Origin: Pyropia yezoensis
Lineage: Eukaryota > Rhodophyta > Bangiophyceae > Bangiales > Bangiaceae
Direction of reading: 5' to 3'
Length of the DNA: 64,000 nt
Assembly: GCA_009829735.1 (NCBI GenBank)
Contig: CM020619.1
Location: 34,264,283 to 34,328,282 of the forward strand
Shown here piece after piece: positions 54,325 to 64,000 of this stretch (position 1 is the stretch's first letter; each line of letters starts with the position of its first letter). The notes below the pieces were generated by a model. It worked only from the letters and a program-made list of their open reading frames with translations, did no database searches and had not been told where the DNA came from. The position numbers and the translations under genes are program-made.

Positions 54325-54512
54325 TTGGAGTGTTTGAGAAGAGACATTTGGGAGCAGCGGTTGCGTTGTTCCTATTCTGTCTTTTTCTGTGGTTTGGGAA
54401 TTATTTGCACCCGTTCACGGGAACCCCATTCCTGGCTCTCCAACCCCTCTCTTGTGGTCTTGCGATCTTTGGACACGCAGGTAACTGGACTGTGGGCTGT
54501 CAAGAGACCAAC

Positions 54513-56278
54513 ATGGCTACCCTCCCTGGCACGACGGGTGCCCGAAGGGTAGACCGCCCGCGTCCCTTGACGCATCCCTGGTCACCGCGGGGGACGGTGC
54601 CCAACCCGGCGTTCTCCCTACGGGTGAAGCAGACCTGGGCGTGACATCCGGTAGTGGACTGGAGTCTACAGGCGGCCAAGTACCGCCTGCTCCCGTTCCT
54701 CCGGCTGTTCCTCCTGTGGGAGCCACCCCGGGGTCAACGGCGTTTGAGTCCGCTCGCAGCAGACGTCTCCCTCCTGTCGGTTCTACTCTTCAACCTCCAG
54801 GGATAGCCCCTGGTGTGTTTACTCCTGGACCCACACATGGCAGCTGGGTGTATACACCTCTTCCTGTGGGCACTAGCAGTGCCAGAGGCCACCGCTATGA
54901 CTGGTTCTACGGGTCTTCCTGAGACTTCGACTCCTGGGACCGGCCAAGCTTTTCCTCCCCTTGCGTCCTATGGGGCCGGGGAGCTCCAAGACCGGTGACC
55001 GGAGCAGCCGTAGGCGTCGGCGTCGTCGCCGCCGCTCTAGCACCAGCGAGACCAGTTCCTCCAGCTCTGAGGAGGGATATGACTGGGATGCATCTCCCGG
55101 TCCTACCCGGCGGCAGGCTAGTCGAGTTCGACTTCCCTGCCCACCAAGTGGGAGATGCCCACCCTGAAACAAGGTCACGTATTGGGGTAACTACCGGCTG
55201 GAGAACAAGAACCAAGGTTACACCGGAAGATGGCCCAAGAAGATGGCATCCCTGAACCGGCGAATGCAGCCGAGTTTGGGGGGACATCCTAAGTTTTCCG
55301 GGAAGAGACCGGCGCTTATCTTTGCCATCCTGCGCCGGTTTGTCAAGGCATGCAATGACAACGATGTGTCCGAGGGCAAGGCTCTCTACCTCCTGGTTAA
55401 CTTCATGACCGGAGAAGCGGAACAGCGGTTTGCACAGGTTCTACCAGACTCTGCCGGGCACATTGTTGGACGTACCGTCGCGAGTTATCCGGAGGCGGTC
55501 AACTGGCTCCTGTCCAACTACGCAGACGCGGACTCCCTGCGTAAGGCAGTCGGTAGGCTGAACCGGGCAACCATGGAGAGACAAGAGACTCCAGAGGCGT
55601 TCGCCCGTCGTGTCCGGGAGATGAGCGATGCTTGTGGCAACGTTTACCCTGAGGACAGGCTCAAGATGATCTTCTCGGAGGGCTTCCTGAATATCTTCAA
55701 GTGGGATGCGGAGAACTACAACCAGGAACATCAAGAACATACCTTCCAGCAGTTGATGGCCTATACCCAGGGCAAGCACCGGCAAGCCAAGGCCCTCCAG
55801 GCTCCTATGGTATCAACCCCCAAGCCGTTGTCGCGAGTTCGTCCCGGACCCGACAAGTATAAGGGAGGTGATAACCCTGTACCGGTACTCGCAGTTGGCG
55901 AGGCCTCACCCATGGAGTCAAGGGACAAGTGGGGCGGCTTCGTTTCTAAGGAGCAACCTTCCCTGGTCGCCCCCAAGCAGATCAGGAACCAGCGGTTCCG
56001 GTCTTGCTGGCTGTGCCAGAAGGAGGATCATATGTCCTACCAGTGCCCGACCATTCCCGAGGATCTCCAGGAGAAACTCAAGCGTCAAGGACTGGTGTTT
56101 GCAAAGGCGGTCAACTGGCTGACGGCGGGCACCCTCCAAGATGGACAAGGCACAGGTACATGCCATCCGAGTGGCAACCTTACAGAGCATCACGGAGGCT
56201 CTGGCAAGGGAAGCTCCTACGGACTTTGACCTGGAGACCGAAACCTCTAAGGACTCCTCGGAGCCGGGAAACGAGTAG
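54513..56278 (+). pseudogene. gag: Gag of element D (frameshifted)
   Basis: ATG at 54513 (MATLPGTTGARR). The N-terminal 230 residues are spread over three frames and include Gly/Pro stretches and an Arg9/Ser-rich block (RRRRRRRRRSSTSE). From about 55243 one frame covers the capsid region (FAILRRFVKACNDNDVSEGKAL) and the CCHC knuckle CWLCQKEDHMSYQC. A further frameshift near 56140 is needed to reach the terminus EPGNE-TAG at 56276-56278, the same Gag ending as in B and C. Close relative of the element-E Gag. Confidence 0.85.
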
Positions 56279-56404
56279 GGCAGGCGCTCTCCCCAAGTGT
56301 CTTCCCGAATCTCCAACGGCAGGGTACTTCTACCTGTTCTCCCCTTGCGTGCCGGGAGAAAGGACGGCAGTTACCTGCTCAACCCGTAGCCGCCCTGGAC
56401 ACCC

Positions 56405-59400
56405 TGTTTGTTCAAGGGGACCTTGCTCGTCCTGCGTAAGGAAAACCTCAAGATTAATGCTCGTATGCGTGTGGGGGATAGCCTCCCCCAAGCTGTTACG
56501 CCCGGTGGTCGACACGGGAGCCCGGACCAAGCGTCATCACTGAGAACCTGTTACCTCCGGGCTGGCGTCGACATGCCTGGAGAGCGCCTACCAAGACCCC
56601 GGATTGTAGACGCATCAGGTCAAACCCCTACGACCGCTTGGCCGTCTTCCGTCGCCATCTATGTCAACAATGAACCAATGCTTTTTCCCTTTCTAGTAGT
56701 CAAGACCTTATCAGTCCCCCTCATCCTAGGCTGGGACTTCCAGAAGCAGCATGTCAAGAGCATCCTACCCGGAGAAGGAAAGGTGCAGTTCAACCATGGG
56801 TTTGTGTCACCAGTGCTGGGAGCACCTGGACACCAAGGTTCGTGTGGCCAAGAACCAGAAGGAAACGCATCCCACCCTCTACCTTGACCCTCATCAAACC
56901 GGTGCTCCTACCTCCTCGCTCGGAGACCAAGGTTCAAGTCACGACCCGGACTGCAGGTCAATGCCTGATCTACGGACGCAAGGAATTTCTGGCGAAACAC
57001 CGATTATACCTAGCCCACGGACACCACAAGAAGGTGGAGAGGCACACCCCGTTCTCGGGTGCTGATCGTCAACGTGAGCCGGAAGCCAATAACCCTCGCC
57101 AAGGGCACTCGAGTTGGTACAGCAGAGCCTTACCGGGGGTCCGCCCGCGCTATGAGCAAGGAAGACCTCTTCAACCTGCAACAAGAGCTGGCATCCAAAC
57201 TTGACGGCCTTAGACGTACCTCCGAAACAAGAGCAGGCTGGCAGCGCTACTCAGAAGCCCGAACAAGCACCGCCCGGGATGCCGAAGGTCAACCAAGAAA
57301 ACGTCCCTCTCGACTTGAAGGAGGCACTGGAGAAGCTTCTCCAGGAACATCGGCACCTGTGGTCCGGAGAGCTGGGCAAGATGGACGCCACCCTACACCG
57401 GATTCAACTCAAGCCAGATGCCAAACCAGTGCACATGCACCCATACCGGGCTGGACCTCATCGCCGGGATGAGATTGAGAAGCAGGTTAACAAGATGCTC
57501 AAGATGGATGTTATCGAGCCGTCTGATGGCGAGTGGGCTTTCCCGGTGGTAGTCGTCCCGAAACCTGGCGGTCACTTCCGTTTCTGCGTTGACTACAGAC
57601 GCCTGAACGAGATGACAGTCAAGGATGTATACCCGATACCCCGGATGGATGATTGCCTCGACTTTCTTGGTGATGCCACCCTCTTCTCGACGCTGGATTG
57701 TAATGCCGGTTACTGGCAGATCCCTCTGGCTGATGAGGACAAGGACAAGACTACCTTCACGTGCCACATGGGACTATTCCGGTGCAAGCGTCTCCCTTTT
57801 GGGTCTCACTAATGCTCCGGCAACCTTCCAGAGAGCCATCGACATCATCCTGTCGGGCTAAGGTGGAGAACATGTTTGGTCTACCTGGACGACATCATCG
57901 TTTTCTCCAAGACCCCAGCGGAACACCTGGAGCACCTTCGAGAAGTCCTGACCCTCCTGTCCAAGGCTGGAGTTACCCTCAAGGCCGAGAAGTGCCACCT
58001 GTTTGAGACTGAGGTGGAGTACCTGGGGCACGTGCTGAGTCCGGGGGGAGCTCCGAGTCAACGAGAAGAACATCAAGGCCCTCCGGCATGCACGTCAACC
58101 TAAAACCCAGACGGAACTCAAGAGCTTCCTGGGTGTGTGCAACGTCTACCGCCGGTTCGTACGAGACTACGCTCTGATTGCCCGGCCCTTGACCAAGCTT
58201 ACTAGCAAGAAGCTTCCAGCACAACTCCCGGTGTTCGACGAGAAGCAGACAGGCAGCCTTCGAAGAGCTCAAGAAGCGCCTGACCACCACTCCAGTACTG
58301 GCGTTACCCAAGCGGGAGGGTCAGTTTGTTCTGGAGACTGATGCCTGTGGCGTCCAGGTGGGGTGCTCACTACTCCAGCAGCAACCTGATGGGCACTTCC
58401 TCCCGATAGGCTACTACAGTCGCGTCTTGACTCCAGCCGAGAAGAACTATTCCACGACCGAGCGCGAGTGCTTGGCGGTCGTCTGGGCTTGCTTCCTGTT
58501 ACGTCCATATCTTGAAGGACAAGAGTTCCTCATCCGGACGGACCACGCCAGTCTAAGGTGGCTGCTATGCATGGACAGCAGTCAAGGAAGGGTCGCCCGG
58601 TGGCGCCTACGCCTTTCGGAGTTCAAGTACAAGGTGTGCACCAGAGCAGGGAGGGAGCACCACTGCGCCGACACCATGTCCCGGCTGGAGACTCCTGCAG
58701 CCGATACCGGTCCTATCCCGGAGGAAATACCTTGCTTCATCCTCCGAATGTCGGACGTGGCTGGCACGCTCCCCTGTACGAGACACCTGACGCTCATCAA
58801 CCGGTAACCATTCACCGGATGCTGGAGGCACAATTGACGGACCCTCAATGCTTGGAGCTTCGCCACCAAATGGACCTGAACCGGAACAGTCGCTTCTCCG
58901 AGTCTACAGACGGACTCCTGGTACGGGTGTCACCCTTCGATGGGGCAACTCAAGTCTACGTACCCCGGAGCCTACGGACTGACATCCTACGCCTGGAGCA
59001 CTCGTCTCCCCAGGCCGGACATCCTGGTATCAATCGGATGTATGCTTCCATGAGACGACATTATTACTGGGAAACCATGGCCAGTGACGTCCATAAGTGC
59101 CTGGAGGCTTGTATTTCTTGTGCAAGGAACCGGTTGTCCCAGAGGAAGAAGACTTCTAAGCTACGCCTATTCCCTGCGGCGGAGCCCTTTGCAAGCTTAA
59201 GCATGGACATCCTGGGGCCCCTACCTGAGACCTCCAGTGGCAACATATACCTGCTCATCATTTGTGACCGGTTCTCCAAGTTCACTCGAGCAATCCCGTT
59301 GAGAACCATCACGGCTCTGGATGTCACGTCGGCCTTCTGCGAGTACTGGATAGCTGCCTATGGCCCTCCAGACTCCGTCTTAACCGACAACGGTCCCCAG

Positions 59401-60606
59401 TTTGCATCCCTGTTCTTCCAAGGAGTCTGTGACCTGATGGGCATCAAGAACTTGTACACCACGACGTACCACCCTCAAACGAACGGCCAGGTGGAACGAT
59501 TCAACCGGACCCTAGTGGACATGCTACGGCACTACGTGGAGGAGCACCAAGAAGACTGGGACGAGCTCCTGGCTGTCCTCACTCTAGCCTACAACTCCCG
59601 AGTTCACCGGACAACGGGAGTCGCTCCACTCGACTTTGTCACCCCGAGGCGGCTGACCAACTTCTCCCTGGAAAGAATACCGGATGGTCTCCAGCCTGCA
59701 CTGAAGTCAGGTCCCAAGGCAAAGGATGAGTTCCTGGAACAACTAAAGCTCCTGCTCCCAAGAGTCAAGGAGTCAATTTCAAAGACGCAGGAGCGATACA
59801 AGCGGGACTATGACAAGGGTGTCCGGGAAAAGAACAAGGAACTGGGTGGTGGCGACTGGGTTTTTGTGGACAACCATAGCAAGACCCGGGGGAAGCTGGA
59901 CTCTAAGACGGATGGACCTTATGAGATTCTCAATACGGATGGCTGGACCTTCCTTCTAGACGTGGATGGCTCTCCGTACCGGGGTGAGCAGCGACCATGT
60001 CACCCGAGCTCCACCGCCAGCCAACGGGACTTGACCCGGCGTAAGCGGACTGCGATACCCTGGCTATCCCAAGAAGAAGGTCGGGAATTTGTCTACGTCA
60101 AGTTTGTCGACCATGCCTGGAGAGATGGACGCCTGTACCTGCGAGTACGCTGGTTCGGTTTCAACCCGGCAGATGATACATGGGAACCCTCAAACCGGCT
60201 ACCCATCGCGGACGTCTGTGCCTACACGCGACGGAACGGGATTGAGGGCACTCCCGTGGCCAGAGCCGGCAAGATTCTGGAGGCGGACACGGAGGAGGAC
60301 CAAGAGGACGGGGCCAACCAAGACCCTCGGGACGAGACGAGCTCACCCGCAACGGATGCGGAACAAGAGGATGAGAAGAAGGGAACGGGTATATCAAGGA
60401 AAACACGCCAATGCAAGCATGGAACAATCAAGGAAACCAAGCACCCGCTCGAGCAACCCTTCTCTCCGCCTCTTCCCTCCTCGCTTCTCCCAAGACCCTC
60501 ACCCTCCTTGCCTCCAACTACTACTCTCGGCGCGGACGCTGAGCCGAGGGAGTGTCCACCGGCGCTGCCCCCGCGGTACGACGGGAACCGGAGGAAGACG
60601 GGATGA
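56405..60606 (+). pseudogene. pol: Pol of element D (multiple frameshifts)
   Basis: Pieces in order: FKGTLLVLRKENL and VDTGA of the protease, in different frames; KTLSVPLILGWDF; RT with FRFCVDYRRLNEM and DCNAGYWQIP, a break near 57800, then YLDDIIVFSK; a break near 58050; RNase H with ETDACGVQVGCSLLQ and TERECLAVVWAC; a last break near 58700-58800. The integrase is then open to 60606 with HPGINRMYASMRRHYYW..CISCARN, SMDILGPLPE, TDNGPQ, GQVERFNR and a chromodomain-like LYLRVRWFGFNPADDTWEP. At least five frame breaks rule out activity. The 3' end overlaps the antisense ORF remnant by 86 nt. Confidence 0.88.
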
Positions 60607-62684
60607 CGTAGTGCGGTGGACGCGGCGCATCCCGGTATGACGCCATCGGAGTAGTACCAGTAGTTGCCGGTGGCTCCCGCTCATCCAGATATGTCCGTCG
60701 GCGCCGCTGGAAGCCCGTGAAGGTCTCTGACCACTGCTGGGCCAAGCCATGCCGCGTCAAAGTCGTCAGAAGTTCGCCAACCACCGGGTTGTTCGACATC
60801 TGGCCGCTGTCCGCGCAAGCAAACACCCGGTCGACCACGTCGTTCAAGACACTGGCGTAAGTGCCCAGCACCAGGAGGACCCGACGCCTTCAACCTGCAC
60901 CGGAAGACGACCCAGCTGGTCTTCAATCATGCCGACGTCGTACTGGTCGCATGTTGGACCACCTTGGTTCAGGTACCAGTCAGGCACCCGGAAGCGGGTA
61001 AGGCGCAGAGTCGGCGCCGGAATCTCGAACCGGCCCGAGGATGACACTACCGGACGGTCCACAACGGCCCCCGAGACCGGAGTACCCAACTCCAGCGGAG
61101 GCACAGCGCCGCCGGCGTTGGAAGAAGGCGTCCGGGGTAGAGCGACCGGAGTAGTCGGCGACCGCACGGCCACTCCCAGACTCGCCGCAGACAAGCGCGG
61201 GTGCCGGAGGAGCTTGAAGTACCGGCACAGCAGGAACAGGCGCGGACGCGCCGGTGACGGTTCAGGCGAGGCAACCGGGGCGACAGGGGCAACAGGAGGA
61301 AGCGGAGCCGCCGCAGACGCCCGACCGACCGCCGCGGCCCATCCCGACTCCTGCACGGCGGCCCAACTGGCAGAAGATCAAGGGCGGCCGGAGCAGGAAA
61401 GCTACCTAGCTGCGGCCACGCTGGAAAGCGGCGTCGCCAGCTGCACCTTGGCCGGAGAAGACTGGTAGACCACCTGCGCCCAACCGAAGCCATCCCGACG
61501 CGGGCGGTTCTGGTCGGCAATCGCGTTCAAGAAGCTCCGGTCATGCACCGGCACCAGACGCCGGAAGTCGATCATCGCCTGGAAGAGCTCCTTGTACTCC
61601 TCGTCCTCGCTGCACAGGAAGTCGACGGTTAACTTGTCGACAATCCAGACCATCAGGAGGTCGGGGAGAACCAAAGCCGGTTGGACACCAAGACCTCGTG
61701 AAGCAGTGGTTGGCCGCCAAGACTGTCATCTCGGACGTGTACATCATGTACGGGATTGAGTGGAAGAAGCCCTTGATCGACGCCTGAGTCAAGGCGTCCA
61801 AGAAGTACCAGGTGCAAGGGATGCTGGAAGGAGCAAACCCGACGGGATCTCGACTTCCTGCTGCTGCGGGATGACCTTGGGGTAGTATGCCGCCCGGTTA
61901 GCCTTGTCCAGCTTCCAGAATTCCTGGTGGTTGCAGCTCACAAGGAAGTCACGCTGACGCCCGCGTCGCTCACCCTGCTCTCGTGCCGGCGACAACTTGG
62001 AGTATTTCCGGGTCAAGAAAGGCGGCTCCAGAGCGACCATGCTCGGACGGGGGTCGCAGTTCAAGCTTCCCGACCCCTGAGCGCCTCGTCCCAGACCTTG
62101 AGCGCCCGGTGGACGTACCCTTCCTCCTCCGGCCACCGGAGAACGGACGCGGACACGCGACGCTCGGTCAAGGGTAGATCCAGTACCAGCGCGAAGGGGA
62201 GATCCTCCAGACGAGCACCCAAGAGGAACCCGAGAAGCTCTGGGAGCGGTCTTGTGCCAGGCGCATCTGGTCCGCCGTATGAAGACGTGCCTTGTCTATC
62301 TCGGTCAAGACCCCGCGCTGGAGTTCCTTGCGCCAGAGGTCCATGCAATCCTACTGGCACTGGGCCGCGCCGGCGTTGCCAAACCACCGTGGAGTAACGC
62401 CGGGCCGCCAGAGGGTCCTGCCCAAGGAGCATCTCCGGGAGACCCTCCGGGGGGGCCTCGACCGGGTGCATCGCGGAAGCCGGGGGAACTCGATCCGTCC
62501 CCGCCGTGGCGACCGGCGCCGGCACCGACATCCGAGGAACCGGAGGCAGGAGAGGGGCACGACTACCCGAGTTCTCCTCCGCAACCACTCGGGGGGGGGG
62601 GGGGCAGAATCGGGGCAGGTGATCGTGACCGGGGTGAAGACGCTCGACCTCGGCACCGGTGTGGACGTGCTCGAGGCTGTGCAC
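60521..62684 (-). pseudogene. Antisense ORF of element D (frameshifted)
   Basis: Open minus-strand segments in changing frames lie between pol and the 3' LTR. One holds LPELLGFLLGARLEDLPFAL and RWPEEEGYVHRALKVWDEAL (about 62061-62280). The next holds RDFLVSCNHQEFW and AAYYPKVIPQQQEVEIPSGLL, which parallels GPYLVTSAQLEFP and YCPKKPEWWPQVEVPYGF of the family-C antisense protein in the same order. Later segments (FGWAQVVYQSSPAKVQL; TYASVLNDVVDRVF) end at 60521, inside the pol 3' end. This looks like a decayed relative of the C protein. Function unknown. Confidence 0.65.
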
Positions 62685-62896
62685 GGTGGCACCTGGTTCG
62701 GCCGAGGACGTGCCGGACTAGGGAGGGAGCTATGTAGCATCCCTGGCCCCGACTTGGCGCCGACCCGGGACTGCAACCAGAGGGCACCAGGTGCCAGAAC
62801 ACGCCCGCCGTGTGGCGATGGTTGGCGGCCGTGGCCCGTGCCCGGCACTGGGATGCGGTGGACTACGCTATCCACACGCGAGAGAGGGATTTCTGA

Positions 62897-63305
62897 TGTG
62901 TTTTTGCATATTTGTGAGGGACTTGATTTGAGAGAATTTGAGTGTGAGATTAGTGAGTGGGAATAGAATTAGTAGTGATAGTGGCCCCCGACCTGACGAG
63001 GTTAGACTCGGGGTCGGGGCCACTCGGGGTTATGGGGGGGCTACCGGGCCAACGTGCCGGGGTTCCCCCAGATGCACGTTAAGAGGACAGCGAGGCGCCC
63101 TCGGCCCGCGCCCTCAGGGAAAAAAGACAACTGCGCGTTTGCTTTCCTCTTCCCCGTGTGCACTACCGTGCGTATCTGTTTGCCCTGCGAGCAGGCACGT
63201 GAGGCAACAGGCATACCATTCTCGTAGTTCCCCTTTCTGCGTTACCTGTCCCTTTCCCCCGAGGGATATTGACACGTGTCTGAGAGGATCGAGTTTTATA
63301 CCACA
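62897..63305 (+). repeat. 3' LTR of element D
   Basis: About 409 bp, from TGTGTTTTTGC after the purine-rich CGCGAGAGAGGGA to TACCACA. The right half matches 54104-54302. The exact left end is inferred from the TGTG/CACA termini. Confidence 0.75.
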
Positions 63306-64000
63306 GCTTCATCCTCCCGAATGTTGGACGTGGCTGGCATGCTCCCCTGTATGAGACACCTGAAGCTCATCAACCGGTGACCATTCACCGGATGCTGGAG
63401 GCACAACTGACGGATCCTCAATGCTTGGAGCTTCGCCACCAAATGGACCTGACCGGAACAGTCGTTTCTCCGAGTCTACAGATGGACGTCTGGTACGGGT
63501 GTCACCCTTTGATGGGGCAACTCAAGTCTACGTACCCCGGAGTCTGCGAGCTGACATCCTACGCCTGGAGCACTCGTCTCCCCAGGCCGGACATCCTGGC
63601 ATCAATCGGATGTATGCTTCAATGCGACGACATTACTATTGGGAAACCATGGCCAGCGACGTCCATAAGCACTTGGAGGCTTGCGTTTCTTGTGCAAGGA
63701 ACCGGTTGTCTCAGAGGAAGAAGACTTCTAAGCTACGCCTATTCCCGGCGGCAGAGCCCTTTGCAAGCTTAAGCATGGACATCCTGGGGCCCCTACCGGA
63801 AACATCCAGTGGCAACATATACCTGCTCATCATTTGTGACCGGTTCTCCAAGTTCACTCGAGCAATTCCCGTTGAGAACCATCACGGCTCTGGATGTCAC
63901 GTCGGCCTTCTGCGAGTACTGGATAGCTGCCTATGGCCCTCCAGACTCCGTCTTAACCGACAACGGTCCCCAGTTTGCATCCCTGTTCTTCCAAGGAGTC
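63306..64000 (+). pseudogene. pol: Second D-family pol fragment (integrase), continues past the window
   Basis: Starts directly after the D LTR with the equivalent of 58735 onward. Shared are TIHRMLEAQLTDPQCLELRHQ, then the integrase zinc module, SMDILGPLP and ILTDNGPQF-type sequence, but in several frames because of small indels (near 63452, 63870). About 95 percent identical by eye to 58735-59430. This is another element of the same family into which D probably inserted. Confidence 0.85.

Larger units (their letters stand above)
54104..63305 (+). mobile_element. Ty3/Gypsy retrotransposon D, decayed
   Basis: Direct LTRs: the left is cut by the gap (54104-54302) and the right is at about 62897-63305. 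Between them are gag and pol on + with several frameshifts, and an antisense ORF remnant on -. Gag and the protease leader are close to element E. It is immediately followed by a second D-family pol fragment. Confidence 0.88.

Noticed and set aside
1..64000. CRISPR arrays, bacterial operons, rRNA genes
   Set aside because: None seen. Introns, LTR elements and gene families show a eukaryotic nuclear sequence.

Overview
This is a GC-rich nuclear eukaryotic segment: split genes with short GT/AG introns, long LTR retrotransposons and two 500-N assembly gaps (19324-19823 and 53604-54103). The host genes I recognise are a small secreted PAN protein, a mitochondrial SAM-type carrier, a CCA-adding enzyme, a Josephin deubiquitinase, a copper amine-type lysyl oxidase and a broken CENH3-like histone H3. 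With the base composition and Ala/Pro/Gly-rich spacers, this would fit a red alga of the Porphyra/Pyropia type. That assignment is inference and is not proved by the window.

Layout. 1-3749: 3' end of a family-C Ty3/Gypsy element (integrase on +, a convergent antisense ORF on -, LTR), abutting an older inverted LTR piece (3750-3940). 3941-5510: G-rich tract and a degenerate tandem repeat. 5511-5761: C-terminal half of a divergent histone H3, joined through an AT-rich hairpin to element E (about 5762-11794, minus orientation, one 763-bp LTR). 11795-14650: no recognisable gene, degenerate dispersed repeats. 14865-25775: host genes (PAN protein, carrier, Cys-rich protein cut by a gap, CCA-adding enzyme, possible SDR remnant, Josephin protease). 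26042-46251: family-C element with both 469-bp LTRs, minus orientation, pol decayed and split by element B (29878-40701), a young insertion with 363-bp LTRs and a 5-bp target duplication. 46252-51317: no firm gene. 51318-53120: lysyl oxidase. 54104-63305: element D, decayed, followed by a second D-family integrase fragment running off the window.

The most unusual content is in the retrotransposons. Families B, C and D share an architecture of gag-pol on one strand plus a long ORF on the opposite strand between pol and the 3' LTR, so the element is ambisense. The antisense proteins of C and D look related. In B and C the coding sequence is also saturated with short perfect inverted repeats (arms 6-11 bp, small loops), and B carries a regularly spaced hairpin array between its converging pol and antisense ORFs. 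All four families share one candidate primer-binding site. In B, C and D, Gag ends in the same GNE-stop; in B and C the pol ATG lies within or just after that stop.
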